In this document: piece by piece, positions 10,148-19,063 of the stretch
Layout: each line of letters starts with the position of its first letter
Position numbering within the stretch: the first letter of the stretch is position 1
NCBI RefSeq assembly: GCF_004331075.1
Contig: NZ_SJNX01000002.1
Span: 248,001 to 312,000 of the forward strand
Length of the DNA: 64,000 nucleotides
Direction of reading: 5' to 3'
Origin: Acinetobacter brisouioides
GTDB lineage: Bacteria; Pseudomonadota; Gammaproteobacteria; Pseudomonadales; Moraxellaceae
Made by a program: the position numbers and the translations under genes
Notes under the pieces: generated by a model
Told to the model about the DNA's origin: nothing
The model's input: the letters and a program-made list of their open reading frames with translations, nothing else
Database searches by the model: none

Positions 10148-10174
10148 TTTGGGGATAGAAAACAAGGCTTCAAG
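10148..10174 (-). promoter_or_regulatory. Sigma-32 heat-shock promoter of groESL
   Basis: On the minus strand CTTGAAG (10168-10174) and CCCCAAA (10148-10154) are separated by 13 bp. This closely matches the sigma-32 consensus CTTGAAA-N13/14-CCCCAT. The predicted start lies about 90 nt before groES. I see no CIRCE element. Confidence 0.75.
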
Positions 10175-10246
10175 GGGCATTTCAAAAAAAAATCCATTTT
10201 TTGCAGTTTTTTTGGTCTAAAACCCAATATTTTTTTATGGAGCAGA

Positions 10247-11005
10247 TCATTTAAGAACAAATCGATGTTTTAAAGCATCAAAGAAATAGCTTTGCAACTC
10301 ACCTTGCGATGTCAGCACATTAAAGCTATTCGGTTCACCTTTTCGTAACCGATGAGAGGTTGCAGTGCCTGCATGAATTTCAAAAACAGGGTGCTCAAGC
10401 TTCAAATCATAAATTTGGCTCAAATCATATTGCGCTGTCTGATGCAAATGCCCGTGCAACAGTGCAAATATTCCCCGCTTACCCCAAATCTCAAGTGCCA
10501 TCCGCCCAAGCACAGGGCAATCCTTGACGGCATGACCATCTTCAGGAGACGTATAAAAAGGCTGATGTACCACCACGATTTTTAATTTATTCGTGGGTGC
10601 AGCCTGTAATTTGGCATCTATTTCCTGAATTTGCGCCAAAGAAATATGCCCTTTAGTATGATAACGTCGCCGAATACTGTTTACCCCAACCAAATAAAAA
10701 TGTTCGGTTTCCAAGACACTTTCCAATGAACCAAAAAATGCCTGATAACGGGTAAATGGGCTAAATAACCGATTAAATACATGATATAGCGGAATATCGT
10801 GATTTCCAGGAACAACCAGATAAGGTAAGTTCAAATGATCCAAAAAATACTTGCAGCTCAGAAACTGAAAAAAACGCGCACGCTGAGTCAAATCGCCGCT
10901 TACAGCAATCACTTCTATCGAATGCTCACGACAAAACTGTTGTATTGCCAGCAAACACTCTGGTTTTTCTGTGCCAAAATGCAAATCAGACAGATGAAGT
11001 AACAT
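10247..11005 (-). CDS. Calcineurin-like metallophosphoesterase
   Basis: The 252-residue cytoplasmic protein has the dinuclear-metal motifs of the superfamily: DLHFG (residues 7-11), GDLT (37-40), GNHD (67-70), a histidine in VVHQPF and GHLH near residue 190. It lacks a signal peptide. The substrate cannot be read from the sequence; relatives include cyclic-nucleotide and UDP-diacylglucosamine phosphoesterases. It overlaps the upstream lipid-kinase-like gene by 20 bp, so the two are translated together and may act on related lipid phosphates. Confidence 0.85.
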   Translation of the reverse strand: MLLHLSDLHFGTEKPECLLAIQQFCREHSIEVIAVSGDLTQRARFFQFLSCKYFLDHLNLPYLVVPGNHDIPLYHVFNRLFSPFTRYQAFFGSLESVLETEHFYLVGVNSIRRRYHTKGHISLAQIQEIDAKLQAAPTNKLKIVVVHQPFYTSPEDGHAVKDCPVLGRMALEIWGKRGIFALLHGHLHQTAQYDLSQIYDLKLEHPVFEIHAGTATSHRLRKGEPNSFNVLTSQGELQSYFFDALKHRFVLK

Positions 11006-11921
11006 CAGTAGGTACCATTACATTAAGTGCTTCGCGCATGACAGAAAATTGTAAAGGTGCAAATTCTTCAACAATTTCACCATCTATTGCGATATGTAGT
11101 TTTTTACCTTTTGCCGCATGAACGACAACTTTTTCAGCAGCAAAACTATAAATATCATTTGCCTGCTCAATATCTCCTTTTAATAGCTGAAAGAGCAACT
11201 TAAACAAGGTGAGCTTATCACTTTTGGCAACAATCACACCCGCAACCTTGCCTTGCTGTACCGACTGGGCAATTTTCAAATTCAGCTCTTTCAACTGTAG
11301 ATGATTATTGCCAAAAAATATCAAGGGCGTTTTAACTGGATATTGATCGCCATCTACAACAACTTTTAATTTTAATTCACGATGCCGCCTAAGCAATACA
11401 TCTAACGCTGAAGTATAAGCATGTAAAGGAAACCGACCAAATAACCGATTGTAATGCTCACGCGTTTCAATAAATAATGGATACAACCCAAGGCTGGCAT
11501 TGTTTAAATAAATATGCTCATTCATTTTTGCGACATGAATTTTTTTTATTTTCCCAGTTGCAATGATTTTACTCGCTTCGCTCAAATCCAGCGGAACATT
11601 TAACACTCTGGCTACATAATTAAAGGTTCCCATAGGCAAGATACCCAAAGGAATTTCTGTATGTAATAAATAAGTTGCTACAGCATTTAAAGTACCATCT
11701 CCCCCTGCAACCACCACCACTCCAGAGCCTTCCGCATCACGATGGCGTTGCAAAATTTGTGGCATCAGAGTATCAACAGAATTCCTATCATTAAGTTCAA
11801 ATATTTGAATTTCAAAGTTATATTTAGAAAAAATAGTCATAATTTCAGCATATACACTCTCTTGTTGTGCCGTATGGAAACCGGACTTTTGGTTATAAAT
11901 AATAGAGAGTGGTTTTGGCAT
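10986..11921 (-). CDS. Diacylglycerol/lipid kinase family protein (YegS/DagK-like)
   Basis: The 311-residue protein begins PLSIIYNQKSG and has the nucleotide-binding VVVVAGGDGTLNAVA signature. It also has ILPMGTFNYVARVLN, the GTxNxxAR element of the diacylglycerol-kinase catalytic family. The C-terminal beta domain (KKLHIAIDGEIVEEF) matches the lipid-kinase fold. Family members phosphorylate diacylglycerol, sphingosine or phosphatidylglycerol at the membrane face; the substrate here is unknown. It is the first gene of a two-gene unit with the metallophosphoesterase. Confidence 0.87.
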   Translation of the reverse strand: MPKPLSIIYNQKSGFHTAQQESVYAEIMTIFSKYNFEIQIFELNDRNSVDTLMPQILQRHRDAEGSGVVVVAGGDGTLNAVATYLLHTEIPLGILPMGTFNYVARVLNVPLDLSEASKIIATGKIKKIHVAKMNEHIYLNNASLGLYPLFIETREHYNRLFGRFPLHAYTSALDVLLRRHRELKLKVVVDGDQYPVKTPLIFFGNNHLQLKELNLKIAQSVQQGKVAGVIVAKSDKLTLFKLLFQLLKGDIEQANDIYSFAAEKVVVHAAKGKKLHIAIDGEIVEEFAPLQFSVMREALNVMVPTDVTSSV

Positions 11922-12264
11922 AGTATAATTATTATGACGTAAATTGATTTATCTTTAATTGTCTGGATTTCATTTAAAAGAAATAGTGTGTTTATGTAAA
12001 AAAACTACATAAACTTTTGCAATTTTTTAGTTTTTTATGCTTTTCCACACTCAATGTAAACCACTAATTTAAATACATATTTGTAAAATAAATGATTTTA
12101 TTTTCATAATTTATTTTATGAATAGTTGCAAATAAAAAACATAAATTATTGTTTTATAATGTTTTTTAATGAAATTTAGTGGCAACTTCTAACAAGATCA
12201 GTTTTTAGACATCTTAAAATTTGAGAACTTTTGTGATTTAATACGCAAACTTTTTAACACACTC
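11922..12264. other. AT-rich intergenic region between divergent genes
   Basis: This holds the promoters of the lipid-kinase gene (-) and pckG (+). A TATAAT sits at 12155-12160 without a clear -35 partner. No gene is visible. Confidence 0.4.
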
Positions 12265-12283
12265 ATGATCAAGGGTTGATCAT
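12265..12283. promoter_or_regulatory. Inverted repeat upstream of pckG
   Basis: A perfect pair ATGATCAA / TTGATCAT is separated by GGG and lies 46 bp before the pckG start. It may be an operator or a leader hairpin. Confidence 0.45.
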
Positions 12284-12328
12284 ATATTGAATGTGTGTTT
12301 TGTTTTTTTGTATCTCAAAGGCATCAAC

Positions 12329-14179
12329 ATGACCCAAGTGAATGCACCAGAATTCGTTCGTCACCCTAAGCTGATTGCGTGGGTGGAAGAAATTGCTAAA
12401 TTAACCAAGCCAGCAAAAATCGAATGGTGTGACGGCAGCGAAGAAGAGTATCAACGTCTAATCGACTTGATGATTGCTAACGGCACCATGCAAAAGCTGA
12501 ATGAAGAAAAACATCCTGGTTCTTATTTGGCGAATTCTGACCCTTCAGATGTTGCTCGTGTTGAAGATCGTACTTTTATTTGTTCTGCAAAAAAAGATGA
12601 TGCTGGCGCAACTAACAACTGGGAAGAACCAGCAGTTATGCGTGAAAAATTAAATGGCCTGTTCGACGGTGCCATGGAAGGACGCACCATGTATGTGGTT
12701 CCTTTTTCAATGGGTCCACTAGGAAGCCACATTGCACACATCGGTATCGAACTGACTGACTCTCCTTACGTTGCTGTGAGCATGCGTAAAATGGCGCGTA
12801 TGGGCAAAGCAGTTTATGATGTTTTAGGCACAGATGGCGAATTCGTTCCTTGTGTTCACACCGTAGGTGCGCCACTTGCTGAAGGTCAAAAAGACGTTGT
12901 TTGGCCTTGTAACAAAGAAAAATATATCGTTCATTACCCAGAAACTCGTGAAATCTGGTCTTTTGGTTCTGGTTACGGCGGCAATGCATTATTGGGTAAA
13001 AAATGCCTAGCATTACGTATTGCTTCTGTTATGGGTCGCGAACAAGGCTGGTTAGCTGAACACATGCTTATTTTGGGTATCACTAACCCACAAGGCGAAA
13101 AACACTACGTTGCTGCAGCATTCCCATCAGCTTGTGGTAAAACCAACTTTGCAATGTTGATTCCACCAGCAGGCTACGAAGGCTGGAAAATTGAAACTGT
13201 AGGTGATGACATCGCTTGGATCAAACCAGGTGAAGATGGTCGCTTATATGCAATCAACCCAGAAGCTGGTTTCTTTGGTGTTGCGCCAGGTACAAATACC
13301 AAAACCAACCCGAACTGCATGGCAACCATGCATAAAGATGTGATCTATACCAACGTTGCTGTGACTGAAGATGGTCAAGTATGGTGGGAAGGTCTATCTA
13401 AAGAAGTTCCAGCAAACTTAACTAACTGGAAAGGTCAGCCACACGTTGCTGGTGAAAAAGCTGCTCATCCAAATGCACGTTTCACAGTATCAGCAGGTCA
13501 ATGCCCTTCTATCGATGCTGACTGGGAAAACCCAGCAGGCGTTCCAATTTCTGCGTTCATCTTCGGTGGTCGCCGTGCAGACACTGTTCCTTTAATTTCT
13601 GAAGCATTTGACTGGGTTGACGGTGTTTATAAAGCTGCAACTATGGGTTCAGAAACAACTGCTGCTGCAGTTGGTCAACAAGGTGTTGTACGCCGTGACC
13701 CATTTGCAATGCTTCCATTCACAGGTTACAACATGGCGGATTATTTCAGCCACTGGTTAGAGCTTGGTGAACAAGTTGCTGCAAAAGCGCAAGCTTCTGG
13801 TAACAAATTACCAAAAATCTTCAACGTAAACTGGTTCCGTCGTGACGAAAATGGCAACTTCGTATGGCCTGGTTTCGGTCAAAACATGCGTGTTCTTGAA
13901 TGGATCATCAACCGTTGTGAAAACCGCGCTAACGCTGTTGAAACTCCAATCGGTTTCGTTCCAACATACGATGACTTGAACTGGACAGGTACAGATTTCT
14001 CTAAAGCTGACTTTGAGAAAGTAACTTCTCAAGACAAAGCTCTATGGATTAAAGAAATTGAAAGCCACACTGAGTTATTCAATAAACTTGGTGATCGCCT
14101 ACCAAAAGCATTAAAATCTCGTCAAACTGAACTTTTAGAAGCGGTTAAAGCAACTGAAACAGCAAACGCGAATGCTTAA
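12329..14179 (+). CDS. pckG: Phosphoenolpyruvate carboxykinase (GTP)
   Basis: PckG converts oxaloacetate and GTP to phosphoenolpyruvate, CO2 and GDP, the first step of gluconeogenesis from TCA intermediates. The 616-residue protein has the GTP-PEPCK P-loop PSACGKTN, the metal site region [18 protein letters not shown] and [12 protein letters not shown]. This is the GTP-dependent family, not the ATP-dependent E. coli type. A longer frame starts at 12287, but the ATG at 12329 has AAAGG upstream and begins the conserved sequence. Codon use is strongly biased to preferred codons, suggesting high expression. Confidence 0.97.
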   Translation: MTQVNAPEFVRHPKLIAWVEEIAKLTKPAKIEWCDGSEEEYQRLIDLMIANGTMQKLNEEKHPGSYLANSDPSDVARVEDRTFICSAKKDDAGATNNWEEPAVMREKLNGLFDGAMEGRTMYVVPFSMGPLGSHIAHIGIELTDSPYVAVSMRKMARMGKAVYDVLGTDGEFVPCVHTVGAPLAEGQKDVVWPCNKEKYIVHYPETREIWSFGSGYGGNALLGKKCLALRIASVMGREQGWLAEHMLILGITNPQGEKHYVAAAFPSACGKTNFAMLIPPAGYEGWKIETVGDDIAWIKPGEDGRLYAINPEAGFFGVAPGTNTKTNPNCMATMHKDVIYTNVAVTEDGQVWWEGLSKEVPANLTNWKGQPHVAGEKAAHPNARFTVSAGQCPSIDADWENPAGVPISAFIFGGRRADTVPLISEAFDWVDGVYKAATMGSETTAAAVGQQGVVRRDPFAMLPFTGYNMADYFSHWLELGEQVAAKAQASGNKLPKIFNVNWFRRDENGNFVWPGFGQNMRVLEWIINRCENRANAVETPIGFVPTYDDLNWTGTDFSKADFEKVTSQDKALWIKEIESHTELFNKLGDRLPKALKSRQTELLEAVKATETANANA

Positions 14180-14193
14180 TTGATTTTAAAAAG

Positions 14194-14220
14194 AAGACCA
14201 CGCCATGTGGTCTTTTTTTA
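14194..14220 (+). terminator. Intrinsic terminator of pckG
   Basis: The stem AAGACCAC / GTGGTCTT with a 5-nt loop is followed by a T run, 15 nt after the stop codon. Confidence 0.85.
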
Positions 14221-14276
14221 TTCTAATATTTTTTAACACTTTACTTAAAATATAAATACGTTCAACTGAGTTAAAT

Positions 14277-14681
14277 ATGAAAAAATCCATCCCTTTTACT
14301 GCACTCGTTTTAGTGTGTGCAGCAACTGTACATGCAGAAACAACTCCCACTACCAATCCCAATATATCAGCACTACTCAGTACACCTGTAAAAGGTTCTC
14401 TCTGTGTCATTACCGATACACCACCGAGCGATTTACCTTATAAAGTTGTGAAGCGCATTAAAATTGCCAAAGGTACCTATGGCAGTGTTACAGATTTATA
14501 TCCTCGATTACATGAAACCGCTAAAAATAATCATGCTGATGCCGTGATTCATTATCGTGCGAGCCAACGCTTCGGCTTCTGGCCATGGCGTTTTGTTCGA
14601 CCTGTGATTGCAGGGACAGCCATTCAATGGAAATCTCCATCTGCTGAAAACTGTCGTTTGGCAAATGGTCGAGAACTCTAA
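14277..14681 (+). CDS. Exported protein of unknown function
   Basis: The 134-residue protein has a clear signal peptide (about 1-20, ending TVHA-E). The mature part contains VVKRIKIAKGTYGSVTDLY and a NNHADAVIHYRASQR stretch, vaguely like the alpha/beta dodecin-like exported proteins where an ADAVI strand follows a helix. A single cysteine pair (C43 and C128) could form a disulfide in the periplasm. I cannot name a family. It is a monocistronic gene between two terminators. Confidence 0.7.
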   Translation: MKKSIPFTALVLVCAATVHAETTPTTNPNISALLSTPVKGSLCVITDTPPSDLPYKVVKRIKIAKGTYGSVTDLYPRLHETAKNNHADAVIHYRASQRFGFWPWRFVRPVIAGTAIQWKSPSAENCRLANGREL

Positions 14682-14707
14682 GTTTATCGCCCCATACGAT
14701 TCAAAAA

Positions 14708-14742
14708 ATGCCAGTGCGATTTTCATCCACTGGCATTTTTTA
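14708..14742. terminator. Bidirectional terminator
   Basis: The stem ATGCCAGTG / CACTGGCAT has A and T runs on the two sides. It serves the exported-protein gene (+) and the transporter pseudogene (-). Confidence 0.8.
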
Positions 14743-14758
14743 TGGTCTTATATCCTTG

Positions 14759-16053
14759 TTAATGATCATGCTGTAAATATTCAGGCTCTTTTGGCAATTT
14801 CCAACTACAGAAGAAACAAATAATCAGCATAACAATCACATAAATAAAGAATGTATATTCATGCCCTACTTCTTTAAATTGTAAAGCCACAGCAGGTGCT
14901 GATCCTCCAAAAATTGCATTGGCAACCGCATAAGAAAAACCAACCCCCAACGCACGCACATGTGGAGGGAACATTTCTGCCTTAATCAAACCACTAATAG
15001 ACGTATAAAAACTCAATAGCAGCATAAGGAAAATCAGCATTAGCGTCACAATGACAGGTGAAGCACTAAACGCAGGCATTGCAATCACCATGACTGGATA
15101 AATACAAATTGCCAAAGAGGCGCTAAAAATCAACATTGCAGCACGACGTCCAATACGATCTGCAATTGCCCCAAATACAGGCTGTGCCGACATATACACA
15201 AACAGTGCAATTGTCATCATATAGCCCACTGTTTTCGCAGCAATCCCTAAACTGGTTAAGTAAGTTTTGGAATAAACCGTAAGGACATAAAAAGATAAAG
15301 AACCTGCAGAAGTGTAACCAACCACCAGTAAAAACGACTGCCAGTGATCTCTAAAAAGAGCCTTAAGTGTTCCAGATTCTTTACGGTGGCTGTCTTCATT
15401 CGACAATGTCTCGACCAAACGGCTACGCGCCAGTAACGACAAAAGTGCGGTAATCCCACCAACAACAAACGGAATCCGCCAACCTCCATTTTCCAACTGC
15501 TGCTCATTCATCAAGAAAAGTAAAATCACACCAAGTAGGCTGGCAAGAAGCTGTCCGCCTGAAAGCGTTACATACTGAAAGGAGGCATAAAAACCCCGAT
15601 GTCCTTTTAACGCGATTTCACTCATATATGTCGCAACAGCGCCATATTCTCCACCTACTGACAACCCCTGCAATAGACGCACAAGAAGCAATAAAAATGG
15701 AGCAACCATCCCAACCTGACCATAGGTTGGCAGCATCGCAAATAAAAATGAGCTGAGTGCCATTAAACAAATCGAAATAACCATTGAACGTTTACGTCCA
15801 TGCTTATCCGCAATTCGACCAAATAACCAACTTCCTATGGGTCGCTAAAGAAGCTCGCTGCAAACACACCCCAAATATAAATTTGCTTCGTAGCTGATGT
15901 CATATCAGGTGATGTCAGTGCCTGCTGAAAATAAACTGCAAAAACTGCATAAATATAAAAATCAAACCATTCAACCAAATTACCAGAGGCTGCGCCAACA
16001 ATACCAAAAATACGTTTACGCTTTTCTTCTGTGGTATACACACCTTCGCTCAT
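14759..16053 (-). pseudogene. KgtP-like 2-oxoglutarate/metabolite-H+ symporter, broken by a frameshift
   Basis: Two adjacent frames make one MHS-family major facilitator protein. The first 72 codons (start at 16053, GAGGGAG upstream) read through NLVEWFDFYIYAVFAVYF to GVFAASFF and then hit a stop. The remainder continues in another frame as SWLFGRIADKHGRKRSM, with GLSVGGEYGAVATYMSE, and ends in FYTSISGLIKAEMFPPHVRA and YAVANAIFGGSAPAVAL. These segments match E. coli KgtP closely. The expected F-M-R-P-I-G junction is recovered by adding one base at about 15845-15846, so a single-nucleotide deletion explains the break. The rebuilt protein would be about 431 aa with 12 membrane segments. A sequencing error is possible. 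Confidence 0.85.
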
Positions 16054-16118
16054 TACATCACACTCCCTCGTTATTTATGTTTAACCTTTTGCAGGCTAGC
16101 TTAATCTTTATTATTAGA

Positions 16119-16193
16119 CTTCTTTGATTTTGATGATAATTTTATCTCTCTTTTCTCTCCATAAAGAGAAAGAAAACCCATTAATCAAAGAAG
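16119..16193. promoter_or_regulatory. Nested inverted repeats upstream of the KgtP-like gene
   Basis: A perfect 11-bp pair (CTTCTTTGATT at 16119-16129, AATCAAAGAAG at 16183-16193) encloses a smaller pair (TTTCTCT / AGAGAAA). It lies 66-140 bp upstream of the transporter start, in an otherwise gene-free 394-bp gap. It may be an operator pair or a structured leader. Confidence 0.45.
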
Positions 16194-16447
16194 CCTGTTC
16201 TGCTAAATTTTGAATCATTTTTCCTTGATTAAATCATTGGTTTCTTTCAGCAGCGTGACTCAGCCTAACCAAATCGGATCACAAACCGATTAACTTAAAA
16301 TAAAGACACCTTATGTGAAAAATCCAATTTTATTTTGTATAAATATGTATGAGGCCACCCAACACAGACTAGACAATATTTGTTTTATCTAATGAGTATT
16401 CAACCGAGCTATGGCATACTGTAGAGAAATGACAAAGGTTTAACCTC

Positions 16448-16861
16448 ATGAAAATGACATTCAAATTATTGGGTCTGAGCGCTTTTGCTATTGGGCTAAC
16501 AGCTTGCCAAAATATTCCACAAAGCTACAATGGTAACTCTGGCTATCAAGTTGAAAGTAAAACAGAAAATAGTGCCATTATTAGCTATACGCTTGCTGTT
16601 CATGCCAACCGTGTTGCTAATCAGAATAAGCTACAAAATGCTTGTAAGAAAGTTCTAGGTGCAAACCAAGACTATAAAATTGAAATTCTAAGTAGTAATG
16701 AGATTGCCAATCCTGCAAGCCTTCCAACAGCCAATGGTGTACAGATTGGTAAAACACATACCACATTTGGTCTAAGCAATACCAATACTAATGATGATGA
16801 CTATGCTATGCAAACTCGTCCAAGTACATTAACTGTCATCCGTTACCGCTGTTCAATCTAA
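16448..16861 (+). CDS. Small lipoprotein of unknown function
   Basis: The 137-residue protein has a lipoprotein signal with lipobox LTAC (Cys20), so it should be lipidated and sorted to a membrane facing the periplasm. The mature part has two cysteines (C65 and C135) and no family I recognise. It begins at the ATG after ACCTC with a weak ribosome site (AAAGG further upstream). It is transcribed alone and converges on the methyltransferase gene. Confidence 0.72.
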   Translation: MKMTFKLLGLSAFAIGLTACQNIPQSYNGNSGYQVESKTENSAIISYTLAVHANRVANQNKLQNACKKVLGANQDYKIEILSSNEIANPASLPTANGVQIGKTHTTFGLSNTNTNDDDYAMQTRPSTLTVIRYRCSI

Positions 16862-16892
16862 GTCATACATCACATCAATAAGGCGCTGATGA

Positions 16893-17561
16893 TCACAGCG
16901 TCTTATAAAAACTTACATTACGAAACTCTTTGGCTTCATCTAAATCTGGCCAAGTCGTAGCACTGCGTTCACCTATTTTTTCATATTGTGGATGACTAAA
17001 ATTTTTCACTCGACTATCTGCCACCCAGACCTCTGAGGCAAATTTCAAAAACTCATCCAAGAAAAAACGATTACATTGATCGTAGAGAACATCTGCCGCG
17101 AGTAGAATATCCACAGACTCAGCACGATACAAATCATCCAGATATTCAAGCTCAACCTGATTCAGCGCTGCATTTTCACGACAAGCTGCCAAACTTACCG
17201 CATCAATATCACAGCAGATTACGCGCTTTGCCCCTGCAAGTTTTGCAGCAATTGCCACCACTCCAGAACCCGCACCAAAATCTAGAACCACTTTATCTCT
17301 AACGTGCTCAGGTTCAGCCAAAAGCCACTGTGCCATTGCCAAACCCGAAGCCCAGCAAAAAATCCAGTAAGGCGTGTCATTCCAAATGCGCTGGATCACA
17401 TCATCATCCAAACGCTCTGTCGGAAATACAGGTGGAATGAGCCATAATGAAATCGGTGTATTGGGCAACTGCTGTGGCTGTAAGTCACAATGAGGGATGA
17501 CTTGATGTAAGGCTTGAAGTAAATGTTCAGGGGCTTTGGTAAGTTGAAAGGTGCAGCTCAT
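16893..17561 (-). CDS. Class I SAM-dependent methyltransferase (protein-lysine methyltransferase-like)
   Basis: The 222-residue protein has the SAM-binding glycine loop VLDFGAGSGVVAIAAKLAGA, the acidic CCDID residue after the second strand and the motif ILLAADVLYD. The N-terminal PYWIFCWASGLAMAQWLL segment resembles the ETF-beta lysine methyltransferase / PrmA-like branch. The substrate is probably a protein lysine, but this is inference from relatives. ATG at 17561 is preferred over a TTG 15 bases upstream. Confidence 0.8.
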   Translation of the reverse strand: MSCTFQLTKAPEHLLQALHQVIPHCDLQPQQLPNTPISLWLIPPVFPTERLDDDVIQRIWNDTPYWIFCWASGLAMAQWLLAEPEHVRDKVVLDFGAGSGVVAIAAKLAGAKRVICCDIDAVSLAACRENAALNQVELEYLDDLYRAESVDILLAADVLYDQCNRFFLDEFLKFASEVWVADSRVKNFSHPQYEKIGERSATTWPDLDEAKEFRNVSFYKTL

Positions 17562-17605
17562 AAATAAGCTCAACAATTTATAATTACTATTTGATACGCG
17601 TTAGC

Positions 17606-17738
17606 GTCATCCGCAATTGTTCGAGGCCGGACTACATGAGACCGAAATGTTTCTGCGACTCATCTAAAGCTAACCAGTAGCTGACGAGTTTTGCGGATGA
17701 CAAATGGTTTTGGTTACTTTTCCCGAAAGAAAAGTAAC
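17606..17738. repeat. Structured intergenic element with two perfect inverted repeats
   Basis: An 11-bp pair (GTCATCCGCAA at 17606-17616, TTGCGGATGAC at 17691-17701) is followed by a tight hairpin (GTTACTTTTC / GAAAAGTAAC, 17713-17738, 6-nt loop). The GC content is higher than in the surrounding gaps. The layout looks like a dispersed intergenic repeat of the REP/MITE kind. The copy number cannot be known from this window, where I see only one copy. Confidence 0.5.
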
Positions 17739-17793
17739 ATACGAACTCCTAACATTTGCATTAAACGATAGGATGCCGTCGTGAATAAATAAA

Positions 17794-18642
17794 TTAACCT
17801 AAAGCTTTTTCAGCAGCTTCTACAGTTTGACGAATCAAAGTTGTAATCGTCATTGGGCCGACACCACCAGGAACTGGCGTATAAGCAGAAGCAATTTCTT
17901 CAATACCTTGCAACTGGATATCACCAACGCCGCCGCCATCACGTGGATGGAAACCAGCATCAACCACAACAGCGCCTTGCTTGATCCAGTCTTTTTGAAT
18001 CAATTCAGCTTTACCAACTGCACCAACAACGATGTCTGCTTGTTTCACAAGATCAGCCAAGTTTTGGGTACGTGAATGGCAAATGGTCACGGTTGCATTG
18101 GCTTGAAGTAACATCATCGCCATTGGTTTACCCAAAATTGCAGAACGACCAACAACAACTGCATGTTTACCTGCAATTTCGATGTTGTTTTCTTGCAAAA
18201 TGGTCATGATGCCCGCAGGTGTCGCTGAACCATAAGCCGCTTCGCCCATTGCCATACGACCAAAACCAAGACAAGTTACACCATCAACGTCTTTCGCGAG
18301 GCTAATCGCATCAAAACATGCACGTTCATCAATTTGTGCAGGCACAGGGTGTTGCAACAAAATACCATGTACATCAGGATTAGCATTTAATTTTTCAATT
18401 TCAGCCAACAACTGTTCAGTTGTAGTTTCTTGTGACAATTCAATTTTAATTGAATCCATACCTACGCGGCGGCAAGCATTACCTTTCATGCGGACATATG
18501 TTGCCGATGCACCATCATCCCCCACCAAAATTGTTGCCAAAATCGGAGTACGACCAGATTTTTGCTTCAATACTTCAACACGTGCAGATAAATCTGCCTC
18601 AATTTGCTTTGCTAACGCTTTACCATCTAATACCAATGCCAC
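17794..18642 (-). CDS. folD: Bifunctional methylene-THF dehydrogenase / methenyl-THF cyclohydrolase FolD
   Basis: FolD interconverts 5,10-methylene- and 10-formyl-tetrahydrofolate with NADP in the cytoplasm. The 282-residue protein has the signature [14 protein letters not shown] with the catalytic lysine in YVRMK. It also has [15 protein letters not shown], the nucleotide-binding [12 protein letters not shown] and the C-terminal [14 protein letters not shown]. The start is GTG at 18642 with GGAGA just upstream; the longer frame to 18672 lacks a ribosome site. Confidence 0.97.
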   Translation of the reverse strand: MALVLDGKALAKQIEADLSARVEVLKQKSGRTPILATILVGDDGASATYVRMKGNACRRVGMDSIKIELSQETTTEQLLAEIEKLNANPDVHGILLQHPVPAQIDERACFDAISLAKDVDGVTCLGFGRMAMGEAAYGSATPAGIMTILQENNIEIAGKHAVVVGRSAILGKPMAMMLLQANATVTICHSRTQNLADLVKQADIVVGAVGKAELIQKDWIKQGAVVVDAGFHPRDGGGVGDIQLQGIEEIASAYTPVPGGVGPMTITTLIRQTVEAAEKALG

Positions 18643-18750
18643 AATACGTCTCCACAGGCCGATATCAATCAATTCCGCAAATAATACATGATAATTTGCC
18701 CAATTTTATTTTAGATGTTGATTTTATGTGCATATCCTCTGAATTACCTA

Positions 18751-18778
18751 TTGTTTTTTTTTCAAAGATTGCTAATAT
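18751..18778 (+). promoter_or_regulatory. Promoter of the tRNA-Cys/tRNA-Leu unit
   Basis: TTGTTT (18751-18756) and TAATAT (18773-18778) are separated by 16 bp. The -10 element ends 17 bp before the mature tRNA-Cys. Confidence 0.5.
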
Positions 18779-18795
18779 GTGCATCACCAAGACAA

Positions 18796-18869
18796 GGCGG
18801 GGTGGCAGAGTGGTCATGCAGCGGACTGCAACTCCGTGTACGCCGGTTCGATTCCGACCTCCGCCTCCA
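18796..18869 (+). tRNA. tRNA-Cys (anticodon GCA)
   Basis: The gene is 74 nt. The acceptor stem GGCGGGG pairs with the CCTCCGCC side, the T-loop is GTTCGATTC, the anticodon loop is CTGCAAC and CCA is encoded. tRNA-Leu follows 11 nt downstream. Confidence 0.95.
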
Positions 18870-18880
18870 ATCTTGGTAAA

Positions 18881-18966
18881 GCCCGGGTGGTGAAATAGGT
18901 AGACACAGGGGATTTAAAATCCCCCGCCCACAAAGCGTGCCGGTTCGAGTCCGGCCCCGGGCACCA
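18881..18966 (+). tRNA. tRNA-Leu (anticodon UAA)
   Basis: The gene is 86 nt with encoded CCA. The acceptor stem GCCCGGG pairs with CCCGGGC, there is a class II variable arm, the T-loop is GTTCGAGTC and the anticodon loop TTTAAAA gives UAA. Confidence 0.95.
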
Positions 18967-18993
18967 TTTTAAGACTGTTAAAATGGTGTCAGT

Positions 18994-19021
18994 AAAAAAT
19001 CCAGCGTAAGCTGGTTTTTTT
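18994..19021 (+). terminator. Intrinsic terminator of the tRNA unit
   Basis: The stem CCAGC / GCTGG with loop GTAA is followed by seven T residues. A separate perfect 11-bp pair (CACCATTTTAA / TTAAAATGGTG, 18962-18988) overlaps the CCA end of tRNA-Leu just upstream. Confidence 0.75.
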
Positions 19022-19063
19022 ATGCCTAAAATTCAGCTTCGTGTATCCATATAAAAAAGCGAC

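Noticed and set aside
16119..16193. Rho-independent terminator upstream of the permease
   Set aside because: The outer stem encloses 53 nt and has no T run on either strand.
18450..18893. A 147-codon plus-strand open frame across folD and tRNA-Cys
   Set aside because: It lies antisense to folD and runs through a tRNA gene; it has no family likeness or ribosome site.
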